DNA from: Lentzea pudingi
GTDB lineage: Bacteria; Actinomycetota; Actinomycetes; Mycobacteriales; Pseudonocardiaceae
Direction of reading: 5' to 3'
Length of the DNA: 64,000 bases
NCBI RefSeq assembly: GCF_014646255.1
Contig: NZ_BMNC01000022.1
Span: 1 to 64,000 of the forward strand
Shown here: positions 8,133 through 15,369 of the stretch, one piece after another
Numbering within the stretch: the first letter of the stretch is position 1
Layout of the letters: each line of letters begins with the position of its first letter
Translations under genes and position numbers: made by a program
Notes under the pieces: generated by a model
Databases searched by the model: none
Told to the model about the DNA's origin: nothing
What the model saw: the letters and a program-made list of their open reading frames with translations, nothing else

Positions 8133-9001
8133 CGCCCTGCCTTCGCCACGGCCATGAGGTACTCGCCGTACCCGGACTTGCCGAGCTTCTCGCCGAGCGC
8201 GTAGCACTCCTGCGCTGAGATGAAGCCCATGCGCAGCGCGATCTCCTCGGGACACGCGATGCGCACGCCCGTCCGGTGCTCCAGCACCTGCACGAACTGC
8301 CCGGCCTCGAGCAGCGAGTCGTGCGTGCCGGTGTCGAGCCACGCGAACCCGCGACTCAGGTCCACCAGCCGCGCACGCCCCTCGCGCAGGTAGGCGAGGT
8401 TGACGTCGGTGATCTCCAGCTCGCCCCGCGGCGACGGCTTGAGGTTCCGCGAGATGTCCACCACACCGTTGTCGTAGAAGTAGAGCCCGGTGATCGCCCG
8501 GTTCGACTTCGGCTTCGCGGGCTTCTCCTCGATGGACAACAGCTTGCCCGTCGCGTCGACCTCACCCACGCCGTACCGCTCGGGATCCTTCACCTGGTAG
8601 CCGAAGAGCACACAGCCGTCCAAAGAGGACGCGTTCTGCTGCAGCGTGGTGGAGAAACCCTGGCCGTAGAAGATGTTGTCGCCCAGCACCAGCGCCACGT
8701 CGTCACCACCGACGAAGTCAGCACCGATGACGAACGCCTCAGCGAGCCCGTTCGGCGCGGCCTGCTCCGCGTACTCGAACGACATGCCCCACTGCGACCC
8801 GTCGCCGAGCAACCGCCGGAACAGCGGCAAGTCGGTGGGCGTGCTGATGATCAGCACCTCCCGGATGCCCGCCAGCATGAGCACCGACAGCGGGTAGTAG
8901 ATCATCGGCTTGTCGTACACCGGCAGGAGCTGCTTGGAGACGGCCTGCGTGATCGGGTGCAGCCGCGACCCGCTGCCACCGGCGAGGACGATGCCCTTCA
9001 T
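8129..9001 (-). CDS. rmlA: Glucose-1-phosphate thymidylyltransferase
   Basis: A 290-residue enzyme, the standard length for RmlA/RfbA. It joins glucose-1-phosphate and dTTP to give dTDP-glucose, the first step to dTDP-rhamnose for the cell-wall linker and to deoxysugars. Visible motifs are the nucleotide-binding GGSGSRLHPIT (residues 8-18), KQLLPVYDKPMIYYPLS, metal-binding VLGDNIFYG and EEKP. It is transcribed leftward and its ATG overlaps the yajQ stop by 4 bp, so the two are coupled. No other rml gene is in the window. Confidence 0.93.
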   Translation of the reverse strand: MKGIVLAGGSGSRLHPITQAVSKQLLPVYDKPMIYYPLSVLMLAGIREVLIISTPTDLPLFRRLLGDGSQWGMSFEYAEQAAPNGLAEAFVIGADFVGGDDVALVLGDNIFYGQGFSTTLQQNASSLDGCVLFGYQVKDPERYGVGEVDATGKLLSIEEKPAKPKSNRAITGLYFYDNGVVDISRNLKPSPRGELEITDVNLAYLREGRARLVDLSRGFAWLDTGTHDSLLEAGQFVQVLEHRTGVRIACPEEIALRMGFISAQECYALGEKLGKSGYGEYLMAVAKAGR

Positions 9002-9489
9002 CGGTAGTTGGTGAACTGGAGGGCGATGCCGAAGTCAGAACCCTTCAGCAACGAGATGACGTCCTGCAGGTGGTCCTTCTTCTTGCCGGACACCCGCAAC
9101 TGGTCACCCTGGATCTGCGCCTGGACACCCTTGGGCGCCTCGTCGCGGATCTTCTTGGCGATCTCCTTGGCCTTCTCGGACGTGATGCCCTGCACGAGAT
9201 TTCCCGTGACCTTGAACACCTTGCCGGAGATGGCGGGCTCGCCCACCTCGAACGCCTTCATAGAGATGTTGCGCTTGACCAGCTTCTCCTGGAAGACGTC
9301 GATCGCCGCCTTGCAACGCTCCTCGGTCTCGGAGGTGAAGGTGATCGCCTCCTCGCCGGCCCAGGCCACTGTGGTGTTGGTCCCGCGGAAGTCGAAGCGC
9401 GTGCTCAGCTCCTTCGAGGCCTGGTTGAGCGCGTTGTCGACCTCCTGCCGGTCCACCTTGCTCACCACGTCGAACGACGGGTCCGCCAC
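8998..9489 (-). CDS. yajQ: YajQ-family nucleotide-binding protein
   Basis: A 163-residue protein of the YajQ family, whose members bind nucleotides, in some species cyclic di-GMP. The N-terminus ADPSFDVVSKVDRQEVDNAL and the C-terminal GSDFGIALQFTNYR are diagnostic. The frame is open to 9519, but GTG 9489 gives the usual YajQ N-terminus and has GGAGAG at good spacing. It forms an operon with rmlA (4-bp overlap). Confidence 0.9.
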   Translation of the reverse strand: MADPSFDVVSKVDRQEVDNALNQASKELSTRFDFRGTNTTVAWAGEEAITFTSETEERCKAAIDVFQEKLVKRNISMKAFEVGEPAISGKVFKVTGNLVQGITSEKAKEIAKKIRDEAPKGVQAQIQGDQLRVSGKKKDHLQDVISLLKGSDFGIALQFTNYR

Positions 9490-9608
9490 GACTTCACTCT
9501 CCAACGATCTCGGGGTCACAGCCAGCGTCGATGCTACTGGGGGACCCCGATTTGGGTCCTCCCGAAGGGGTTATGTATTGTTCCGCCTGCACCGTTACGG
9601 CGGTGTGG

Positions 9609-9689
9609 GGCGGGTTGCCCGAGCGGCCAATGGGAGCGGACTGTAAATCCGTCGCGAAAGCTACAGAGGTTCGAATCCTCTACCCGCCA
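9609..9689 (+). tRNA. tyrT: tRNA-Tyr (GTA)
   Basis: An 81-base class II tRNA. The acceptor pairs GGCGGGT with ACCCGCC, the anticodon GTA sits in the CTGTAAA loop, a variable arm precedes AGAGG-TTCGAAT-CCTCT, and the discriminator is A. CCA is not encoded in full. The 3' half, from the anticodon loop on, is supplied by the left attachment site of the integrated element. Confidence 0.95.
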
Positions 9690-9695
9690 CAGCAG
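9640..9695 (+). repeat. Left attachment site (attL), 56-bp direct repeat
   Basis: Bases 9640-9695 are identical to 28505-28560. The repeat runs from the anticodon loop through the 3' end of tRNA-Tyr and six bases beyond. This is the classical target of tyrosine integrases, and integration regenerates an intact tRNA. Confidence 0.93.
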
Positions 9696-9700
9696 TACTG

Positions 9701-9738
9701 AAGGCCCTGTGACCAGGAAGCTCTGGTCACAGGGCCTT
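9701..9738 (+). terminator. Element-borne terminator after tRNA-Tyr
   Basis: A 16-bp perfect stem (AAGGCCCTGTGACCAG at 9701-9716 with its complement at 9723-9738). It replaces the native terminator of the tRNA, which now lies at 29962-29996. An almost identical hairpin follows the second att copy at 28566-28603. Confidence 0.85.
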
Positions 9739-9987
9739 CGTCGTGCTGTCCGGCTGCGTACGGCTCGATCCGGCCGGTTGCTGGTGTCTGTGCCGAATAC
9801 GTGCCGAAGTTGGGCACGGCTCGGCCTAGCGGCATCCCTCTGCCTGGATTGCGGGTGTTCGGTCGAGACATTGGAGATGCTCAATGATCGAGCGACCAGA
9901 GATGCCCACCGTCATCGGTCAAGCGTCTAGCGGTACGTATCGAGCGTCTAGCTGTAGCGCTGGAGCTCTCCGTGGTGATGAACTGGT
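9739..9987. other. Left end of the element, non-coding
   Basis: About 250 bases between the terminator and the first cargo gene with no gene visible. It probably includes integrase arm sites and the promoter of the pentapeptide-repeat gene, but no clear -10/-35 pair stands out. Confidence 0.4.
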
Positions 9988-11169
9988 GTGAGCGCATCTG
10001 CCCAGACACCCGGCTCGTCGGAGCCTGAGACGCCCAGGCCAGCAATCGCGACCGTGCAGCCGATGACGCCTCTATCTAGACGGGCGGTCATCGTGGTTGT
10101 CGGTGGCATCGTCCTGGTGACCATCGCTGTAGTGGTGGCCTTGTGGTGGGCAGGGACTGCGGGACTTAACGGGGACAAACTGGTTACTGCCCGACTAGAT
10201 GCCCTTCGTACTGGACTCGGTATCGGTATCGGCGGAGGAGGAGCCCTTGCCCTCTACCTTTCCTGGCGACGGCAACGAGCCGCAGAGATTACGCTTGCCC
10301 AAGCGGCGACCGCGCTGACTCAGAAGGACCGCGACCATGAGCATGTCGAGGCTGACGCTCGCGAACGTCGAATCACCGACCTCTACACCAAGGCCGTTGA
10401 ACAGCTTGGCTCGGACAAGGCTCCCGTCCGCCTAGGTGGTCTGTACGCTCTTGAGCGTCTCGCTCAAGATAATCCGCCTCAGCGGCAGACCATCGTTAAT
10501 GTGCTGTGTGCTTACTTGCGCATGCCCTACTCTTTGCCAGGTCATCGACCTGCTGATGATGCGGAGGAAACGATCCTCCGTTTATATCGTGAGCGAGTCG
10601 AAGAACGCGAAGTTCGCCAAGCTGCCCAGCGAATTCTGGCTGACCATCTACGTCTCGGCAAAGGTGATATTAAGTCGATGACGACGTTCTGGCCTGGAAT
10701 AACTATCGATTTGACTAACGCTGTGCTCGTGGATCTGGTCTTCAGCAGCGTCGATGTTCGGGCTGCGAAGTTTAGTAACGCGCAGTTTGTCGGAGACTCC
10801 TACTTCAGTGACGCAAACTTTAGTTATCTTGCCGACTTTAACGGCGCGCACTTCGGTGGGTCTGCGTTGTTTGCGAGAGTGTGTTTTGAGGATTTTGCTG
10901 GCTTTCTCGATGTGCGGTTTGACGGGTATGCAAGCTTTGCAAAAGCCGAGTTCAAGAACCTGGCGGCGTTTTCTAACGCCAACTTTGGTAGTTCTGCTTA
11001 CTTTGAGCAAGCGCGCTTTGATGGAGTCACTCGGTTTGATGCGGCACGCTTCGATGGTGGCGTAAATTTCACTGATTCGTGGTTCGGTGGAACGACTCGA
11101 TTCGATCAGGTGCACTTCGGTAGAAACATCCCCGATGAAGTAAAGATGTATCTCGATGCGCCTGAGTAG
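9988..11169 (+). CDS. Membrane-anchored pentapeptide-repeat protein
   Basis: A 393-residue cargo protein. It has two membrane segments (about residues 30-56 and 72-90), a charged helical linker (about 100-215) and a C-terminal array of about a dozen F-x-x-A-x-F type repeats (AKFSNAQF, ANFSYLADF, ARFDGVTRF), which should fold as a quadrilateral beta-helix facing the cytoplasm. It starts at GTG 9988. The repeat-coding half is clearly A/T-richer than neighbouring genes, a sign of transfer. Proteins of this layout are common in actinomycetes but have no known function. Confidence 0.8.
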   Translation: MSASAQTPGSSEPETPRPAIATVQPMTPLSRRAVIVVVGGIVLVTIAVVVALWWAGTAGLNGDKLVTARLDALRTGLGIGIGGGGALALYLSWRRQRAAEITLAQAATALTQKDRDHEHVEADARERRITDLYTKAVEQLGSDKAPVRLGGLYALERLAQDNPPQRQTIVNVLCAYLRMPYSLPGHRPADDAEETILRLYRERVEEREVRQAAQRILADHLRLGKGDIKSMTTFWPGITIDLTNAVLVDLVFSSVDVRAAKFSNAQFVGDSYFSDANFSYLADFNGAHFGGSALFARVCFEDFAGFLDVRFDGYASFAKAEFKNLAAFSNANFGSSAYFEQARFDGVTRFDAARFDGGVNFTDSWFGGTTRFDQVHFGRNIPDEVKMYLDAPE

Positions 11170-11173
11170 TCAA

Positions 11174-11230
11174 TTTCAATTGAAAACTTATGGAGGAGTT
11201 GTGAGAGTGGCTATTTGAGAGTGATCTCAC
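11174..11230. other. Convergent gap with small palindromes
   Basis: The gap between the pentapeptide-repeat gene and int contains a perfect 12-bp palindrome TTTCAATTGAAA (11174-11185) and weak GTGAGA/TCTCAC arms (11201-11206 and 11225-11230). It may terminate both genes. Confidence 0.3.
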
Positions 11231-12654
11231 TACCTGGATTTTGAGGTCGATCCGCTGAGTCCGTCCTGAATTCTTCTGAGGGCTTCTTGCTCGCCACCGT
11301 CGATGCACTTCGCATACTCGCGCAGCAGTACCGCTAGGCTGTGCCCTGCCCACTCTGCGACCCGCTTGGGCTCCTTGACCAGGTTGAGCCAGAATGTCAC
11401 GCAGGCATGACGTAGGTCGTACGGCCTTTTCGCCAGTGGACCGGCCGCCACCTCCGCCGTGAACGCGATCTTGCGGGCGAGATCCCAGGCCCGCCCGTAG
11501 GTCGAGCTGCCAATGCGCCCGCCGCGCTCGGCGACGAACAGCAGCCCGCGCGGTCCAATGCCGAACATCTCGATGTGCTCGTAGAGATAGAGAGCCAACT
11601 CAGGGCACATCGGGACCGGTCGGCCGAAGCCCTTGTGACGGTGCTTGAGTTCCCGCTCCTCATGCCGCTTGCCGCTATCCGTCCACTCGCTACCTACCTC
11701 AGGGGCCGCCCCCTCTAGGTCGATCACGCCCCACTCGTGAACCTCCCAACGCTGCGCCTCCTCGTTCCACACTTTCGGCGGGAGCCGCAGGTTGTAGAGC
11801 CTGACGTTGGAAGCCTCCTCGGGCCGGAGCGCCGCGAAGAACATCAGCGCGAAGAACGCCACCAACTTGCGGCCCGTACGGCCGATGCCGGCCACCTCAC
11901 GCAGCACCGTGCGGAACTGGATCGGGTTCGCCACGCAGCGACGATCAACCTCCTTGGCGACTACCTTGTGCTTCTTAACCTTCACCTCTTTCCAAGGATT
12001 CTCGGACAACACGCCGATCTCGTTGGCGTAGGCCAAGATGCTGCCGAACGTCGTGCGCCGTAGCCGGATGGTGTCGTACGCCGCCCGCTGCCCATCGAGC
12101 TTCCGCTCGAACGCACCGACCACCTTCCGCAGAAAATCTGCATCCAAGAGTTCCGACACTTGGCGTGTGTTGTGCGCTAGCCACCCGAGTGCCGCCGCCA
12201 CGTCGCTCGGGTGCTCCTGGTCACGGCGCTCCTTGTTGCAGTGAATGCGAATCGCGCGGCGCAGAACCTTGTGAGGAGGACGCGCGCGATCAGTAGAGAT
12301 CATTGCCTCGGTGATCGGCGCGAGCGCGTCCGCAATGGACTTCCGATGAGTCGGTGCGGCTTCGTCCCACTTCATGTCGACGAACTTGGCGACGAGGTCG
12401 AACCAAGACATCGTGGATAGGTCCGCGGTCTCCTCGCGGAGCTTCGACAGTGGGCTACCTGTCTCGACGCAGAACGCCTCACCCTTGCGCGAGGCGATGA
12501 CGAGTTCCGAACGGTAGCTGTCCGCCAGTGCAGCAGTCTTGAATTTCTCCTTGAACTGCTTCTTCTCGACGGCCCACCGAACCCAATACGTCGTGGTTCG
12601 CGTGCCCTTGTAGACATCAGTGGCGTAGATCCGAACGTTAAAGCTCGTCTTCAT
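11230..12654 (-). CDS. int: Tyrosine site-specific integrase
   Basis: A 474-residue phage/AICE-type recombinase that should join attP to the tRNA-Tyr attB. The N-terminal 90 residues are an arm-binding-like domain, followed by a SAM-like core-binding domain and the catalytic domain. Catalytic residues are R277 (AALRPEEA), R415 with H416 (YDLRHACV), H438 (WAGHS) and the nucleophile Y447 (REYAKC). ATG 12654 was chosen over the longer frame because it overlaps the xis stop by 4 bp and gives a normal N-terminus. Transcribed with xis. Confidence 0.93.
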   Translation of the reverse strand: MKTSFNVRIYATDVYKGTRTTTYWVRWAVEKKQFKEKFKTAALADSYRSELVIASRKGEAFCVETGSPLSKLREETADLSTMSWFDLVAKFVDMKWDEAAPTHRKSIADALAPITEAMISTDRARPPHKVLRRAIRIHCNKERRDQEHPSDVAAALGWLAHNTRQVSELLDADFLRKVVGAFERKLDGQRAAYDTIRLRRTTFGSILAYANEIGVLSENPWKEVKVKKHKVVAKEVDRRCVANPIQFRTVLREVAGIGRTGRKLVAFFALMFFAALRPEEASNVRLYNLRLPPKVWNEEAQRWEVHEWGVIDLEGAAPEVGSEWTDSGKRHEERELKHRHKGFGRPVPMCPELALYLYEHIEMFGIGPRGLLFVAERGGRIGSSTYGRAWDLARKIAFTAEVAAGPLAKRPYDLRHACVTFWLNLVKEPKRVAEWAGHSLAVLLREYAKCIDGGEQEALRRIQDGLSGSTSKSR

Positions 12655-12842
12655 GCCGCCACCCCACAGCCGTTGAACCAGTCGTCCACGTCGCTCCGGT
12701 CGAAACGCAGTTGTCCGTTCGGCAACCGCGAGAACTTCGGTGCCGTTTGCTTGGCAATCCACTCGTAGAGCGTCGAGCGGGAAATCTTGAACTCCTTGCA
12801 GAACTCAGCAACCGTGAGCAGTTCACGTCGGCGCATGACCAC
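12651..12842 (-). CDS. xis: Excisionase-type HTH protein
   Basis: A 63-residue MerR/excisionase-type winged helix: LLTVAEFCKEFKISRSTLYEWI followed by LRFDRSDVDDWF. It should bend DNA at the att sites and steer Int toward excision. Two starts are possible: GTG 12842 (four bases after GGAGG) or ATG 12836 (ten bases after it). Its stop overlaps the int start. Confidence 0.88.
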   Translation of the reverse strand: MVMRRRELLTVAEFCKEFKISRSTLYEWIAKQTAPKFSRLPNGQLRFDRSDVDDWFNGCGVAA

Positions 12843-12962
12843 GCCACCTCCGCGTGTTGGTTGGAACGTTGAGCAACGGCAGACAACGAGCCCGCCGAAT
12901 GTCCGAGCGCGCGGCAGCGCCTCGGATCTGGTGATGTCCGGAGCGGCGTAACTGCCGCAAGA

Positions 12963-13110
12963 GCCGTAAGTAGCCTGGTCGCAGGCGTCCAGGGGTGTAA
13001 GCGGCTTACATTCCGATGCGTAAGCCGCTGCTGTATTGGTCGCCTCGGCTTACGTTGCGAGACGTAAGCCGCTTACACCCTGACGTTGCTGTGACCAGGC
13101 GACTTACGGC
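12963..13110. repeat. 148-bp nested dyad with GTAAG motifs (candidate origin)
   Basis: Three pairs of inverted arms share one centre at 13036.5. The outer pair is 12963-12982 with 13091-13110 (18 of 20 match), the middle pair 12993-13009 with 13064-13080 (17 of 17), the inner pair 13019-13027 with 13046-13054 (9 of 9). The motif GTAAGC or its complement recurs in every arm, and CTTAC occurs again just outside (13112-13126). The dyad lies between xis and the DUF3631 gene in a 279-bp gap, the right place for a replication origin or a regulator-binding iteron array. Confidence 0.6.
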
Positions 13111-13121
13111 ACTTACTGGCC

Positions 13122-14528
13122 TTACGCCTGAGCGGAAGGCAGAGGCGGCAGGTAGCGCCGCCACGCGTCGGCGAGCCCGGTTTGGGCCTGGGCTCCGTTG
13201 GTGGTGAAGGTGACGTAGCCGCGACCCGCCTTCTCGCCGGGGTTGAGCGGCTCGAACACGACCGGCTTGACGTCGTAGCGCTTGAGTTCGCGCGCAAGCC
13301 CCTGCGGGTTCAGGGCTTTCCCGTCACCCATGTCGGACCACTGGGCCTCTTCGAGAGCGTGCAGCGCGCTCAGGATGTCGGCCGTGCGCATCCGGTCGGT
13401 GCCCTGCGCCGTGAAGAGGTCGCGCAGAGCGGCCAGGAGCTGCACCCCGGTGGACTCCTCCTGACTCGTGGCGGTGTCGATGACGAAGTGCGTGCAGGCC
13501 GCGCGAGTCCTGGCCGGCCAGTCACCGCCCGCAGCCTCGGCGAGCGCGAGCAACGGACGCCAGATCTCAGCCGCGCGGTTGCGGACTCCCTCAGGACGTT
13601 CAGGCCGGGCCGTCGCCACCTGATCGGCAACCACACCAGCCCATGCCGCGAGTTCGGCCCGCAACGGCGCGGCTTCGAGTTCGACGTCCTCTTCCAAGAA
13701 CTCCTCGGGGTCGTCGCCGTAGGCGGCCTTCCTCATGTGGATGGTGACGGCACGGCTCGTGATCGTGGCGGGCATGTGTCCGGCGATCCCCGCAAGTGCC
13801 ACAGGTGCGTACACGGGGAAGCGCTGAACGTTCATGGACTTCGCGTCGCCGACGCAGCGAGCGATCGTCGCGGACCGCTTGTATCCAGCGTTGAGCAGGC
13901 CGCGTAGGTCTTCGTTGTTGCCTCCTCGGGTACTGAAGACCGCGTCGATCTCGTCGAACATCAGCGTGACCGGGCCGTCCAGCAGCAGACGGAAGATGGC
14001 CGCCGTAGTCATGGAGATGGTCATCTCCGGCTTGTGAACGAGGTACTGCCCGATCTCCAGCACGCGGGTCTTGCCGCTGCCGGGTTCGGCGGACGACAGG
14101 ATCAGCCGCGGCGTGACGTACAGCCGGTCCGCCAGGTGGGTGTGGGCGTACCAGAGCGCCACGACCGGGGCACAGTGCTCATTGGGGAACCGCAGGAAGC
14201 GGTTCAGGAACGTCGTCACCGCGTCCAGCAGCTCGTGGCCTGCCCGCGACACCACGCCGGGTGGAGCACCGAGCCACGACGCGACCGGGGTCACCGGCGC
14301 GGCCTCGGGCTGGTCCTCGTCGGGCGACTGGCCACCGTCGTACGGGCTCGACTCCGCGAGGGATGCCAACCACCTGGTCTGGCAGGGCTCGTCGCAGAAG
14401 TCGTCGGACACGGACCCGGTGAGCGGCTTGCCGCACGTGTGGCAGGTCATCACGGCGGCCGGGGCACTGGTCGCGGCGTCGCCGATCACGTTGTCGATGT
14501 CCGCCAGGGTGTCGATGAAGGCGCTCAC
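13122..14528 (-). CDS. DUF3631 ATPase, candidate replication protein
   Basis: A 468-residue protein. A zinc-finger-like region is at residues 29-49 (CHTCGKP...CDEPC). A P-loop ATPase domain follows, with Walker A at 148-154 (EPGSGKT) and Walker B at 188-193 (LMFDEID). The C-terminal third is the DUF3631 region. DUF3631 proteins are helicase-like ATPases common on actinobacterial mobile elements and often take the place of a replication gene. GTG 14528 has AGGAGG at ideal spacing; the longer frame has no SD. It sits next to the candidate origin dyad. Confidence 0.75.
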   Translation of the reverse strand: MSAFIDTLADIDNVIGDAATSAPAAVMTCHTCGKPLTGSVSDDFCDEPCQTRWLASLAESSPYDGGQSPDEDQPEAAPVTPVASWLGAPPGVVSRAGHELLDAVTTFLNRFLRFPNEHCAPVVALWYAHTHLADRLYVTPRLILSSAEPGSGKTRVLEIGQYLVHKPEMTISMTTAAIFRLLLDGPVTLMFDEIDAVFSTRGGNNEDLRGLLNAGYKRSATIARCVGDAKSMNVQRFPVYAPVALAGIAGHMPATITSRAVTIHMRKAAYGDDPEEFLEEDVELEAAPLRAELAAWAGVVADQVATARPERPEGVRNRAAEIWRPLLALAEAAGGDWPARTRAACTHFVIDTATSQEESTGVQLLAALRDLFTAQGTDRMRTADILSALHALEEAQWSDMGDGKALNPQGLARELKRYDVKPVVFEPLNPGEKAGRGYVTFTTNGAQAQTGLADAWRRYLPPLPSAQA

Positions 14529-14568
14529 GCGATGTCCCTCCTCTTGATCTCGTGGTTGTGCGGTGCGT

Positions 14569-15081
14569 TCATGCGGCCCGCTTGCGTGTGGCGGGGTGGT
14601 CGGCGAGTCCCCACGACCGGAAGGCGCGGCGGCGGATCTCGTCGGCGGTGAGTGGTGGCGTCGCATAGGTCATGCGTCGAGCCGTGAGGGTGCAGAACGG
14701 CAGGTGCTGGTTCAGCGCGCCTGCGCTGGACATCGCGGCCGACACCGCAGCGGCTGTCTCCTTCAGCAGCGCCTGTTCCTCTTGGTGCTGCGCCGCGAGC
14801 TCACGAGCGAAGCGGGCCGCGATTGCGTGCGGTGTGGATTCATCGAGGTGCGCGAGTGCTGCGTGAAGGACAGCCGCGAGCTTGCGCGGATCGTCGTCGT
14901 TGAGCGCTTGCCACCTCGGGCTGCCTGCCAGCGGCATGGAGTCACCGGGACGCATGGCGGCCCATGCCGGCCGGAGCATCGGCTCACACCACGCGCGGAC
15001 GATGGACGGGTCTCGCAGCGGTCGGCGATCGAACGCCTGGACGTCGCTGGGATCGGTGAGGAACGTGCGGCGGCTGGTCAT
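14569..15081 (-). CDS. DUF2742-like mobile-element protein
   Basis: A 170-residue protein with no membrane segment, rich in Ala and Arg. The pattern (SPRWQALNDDDPRKLAAVL in the middle and LTADEIRRRAFRSWG near the end) is that of DUF2742 proteins found beside rep genes of actinobacterial integrative elements; this assignment is from memory. ATG 15081 follows GGAG at slightly long spacing. The gap to the DUF3631 gene is 40 bp, so they are probably cotranscribed. Function unknown. Confidence 0.55.
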   Translation of the reverse strand: MTSRRTFLTDPSDVQAFDRRPLRDPSIVRAWCEPMLRPAWAAMRPGDSMPLAGSPRWQALNDDDPRKLAAVLHAALAHLDESTPHAIAARFARELAAQHQEEQALLKETAAAVSAAMSSAGALNQHLPFCTLTARRMTYATPPLTADEIRRRAFRSWGLADHPATRKRAA

Positions 15082-15188
15082 GTCGTCGCATCTCCAAGTT
15101 GCTCTGAGTAACAGTGAGTGGGCGTGCGAAGACAGCGCGGGCACCACGAACAAGCCCGCGCTGGAGGCTGAGGAGCGATCGACAGGCC

Positions 15189-15358
15189 GGGTTAGGTCAC
15201 CGAGCCTGGGTTAGGTTTCTAACTGACTGGGTTAGATGGGATGGAACCGTCGCTGAGCTGGGGTGAGTTAGCTGGTTAGCCGGGTTAGGTCGGGCGCTGC
15301 GAAGCCTGGCCAGCAGCGTTCGGAGCGGGTCTGCGCCGCAGCCCGCGACCTAACCCGG
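15189..15358. repeat. GGGTTAGGT repeat array (candidate clt transfer locus)
   Basis: Direct copies of GGGTTAGGT at 15189-15197, 15208-15216 and 15282-15290, a one-mismatch copy at 15229-15237, partial GTTAGC copies at 15267 and 15275, and an inverted copy at 15348-15356. The pair 15280-15292/15346-15358 is a 13-bp perfect inverted repeat. The array lies just downstream of traB. TraB translocases of Streptomyces plasmids recognise clusters of 8-bp direct repeats at the clt locus, so this is the best clt candidate. Inference. Confidence 0.55.
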
Positions 15359-15369
15359 CGTACCTCGGG

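Noticed and set aside
12963..13110. CRISPR array
   Set aside because: The repeats are inverted around one centre with no regular spacers and no cas genes.
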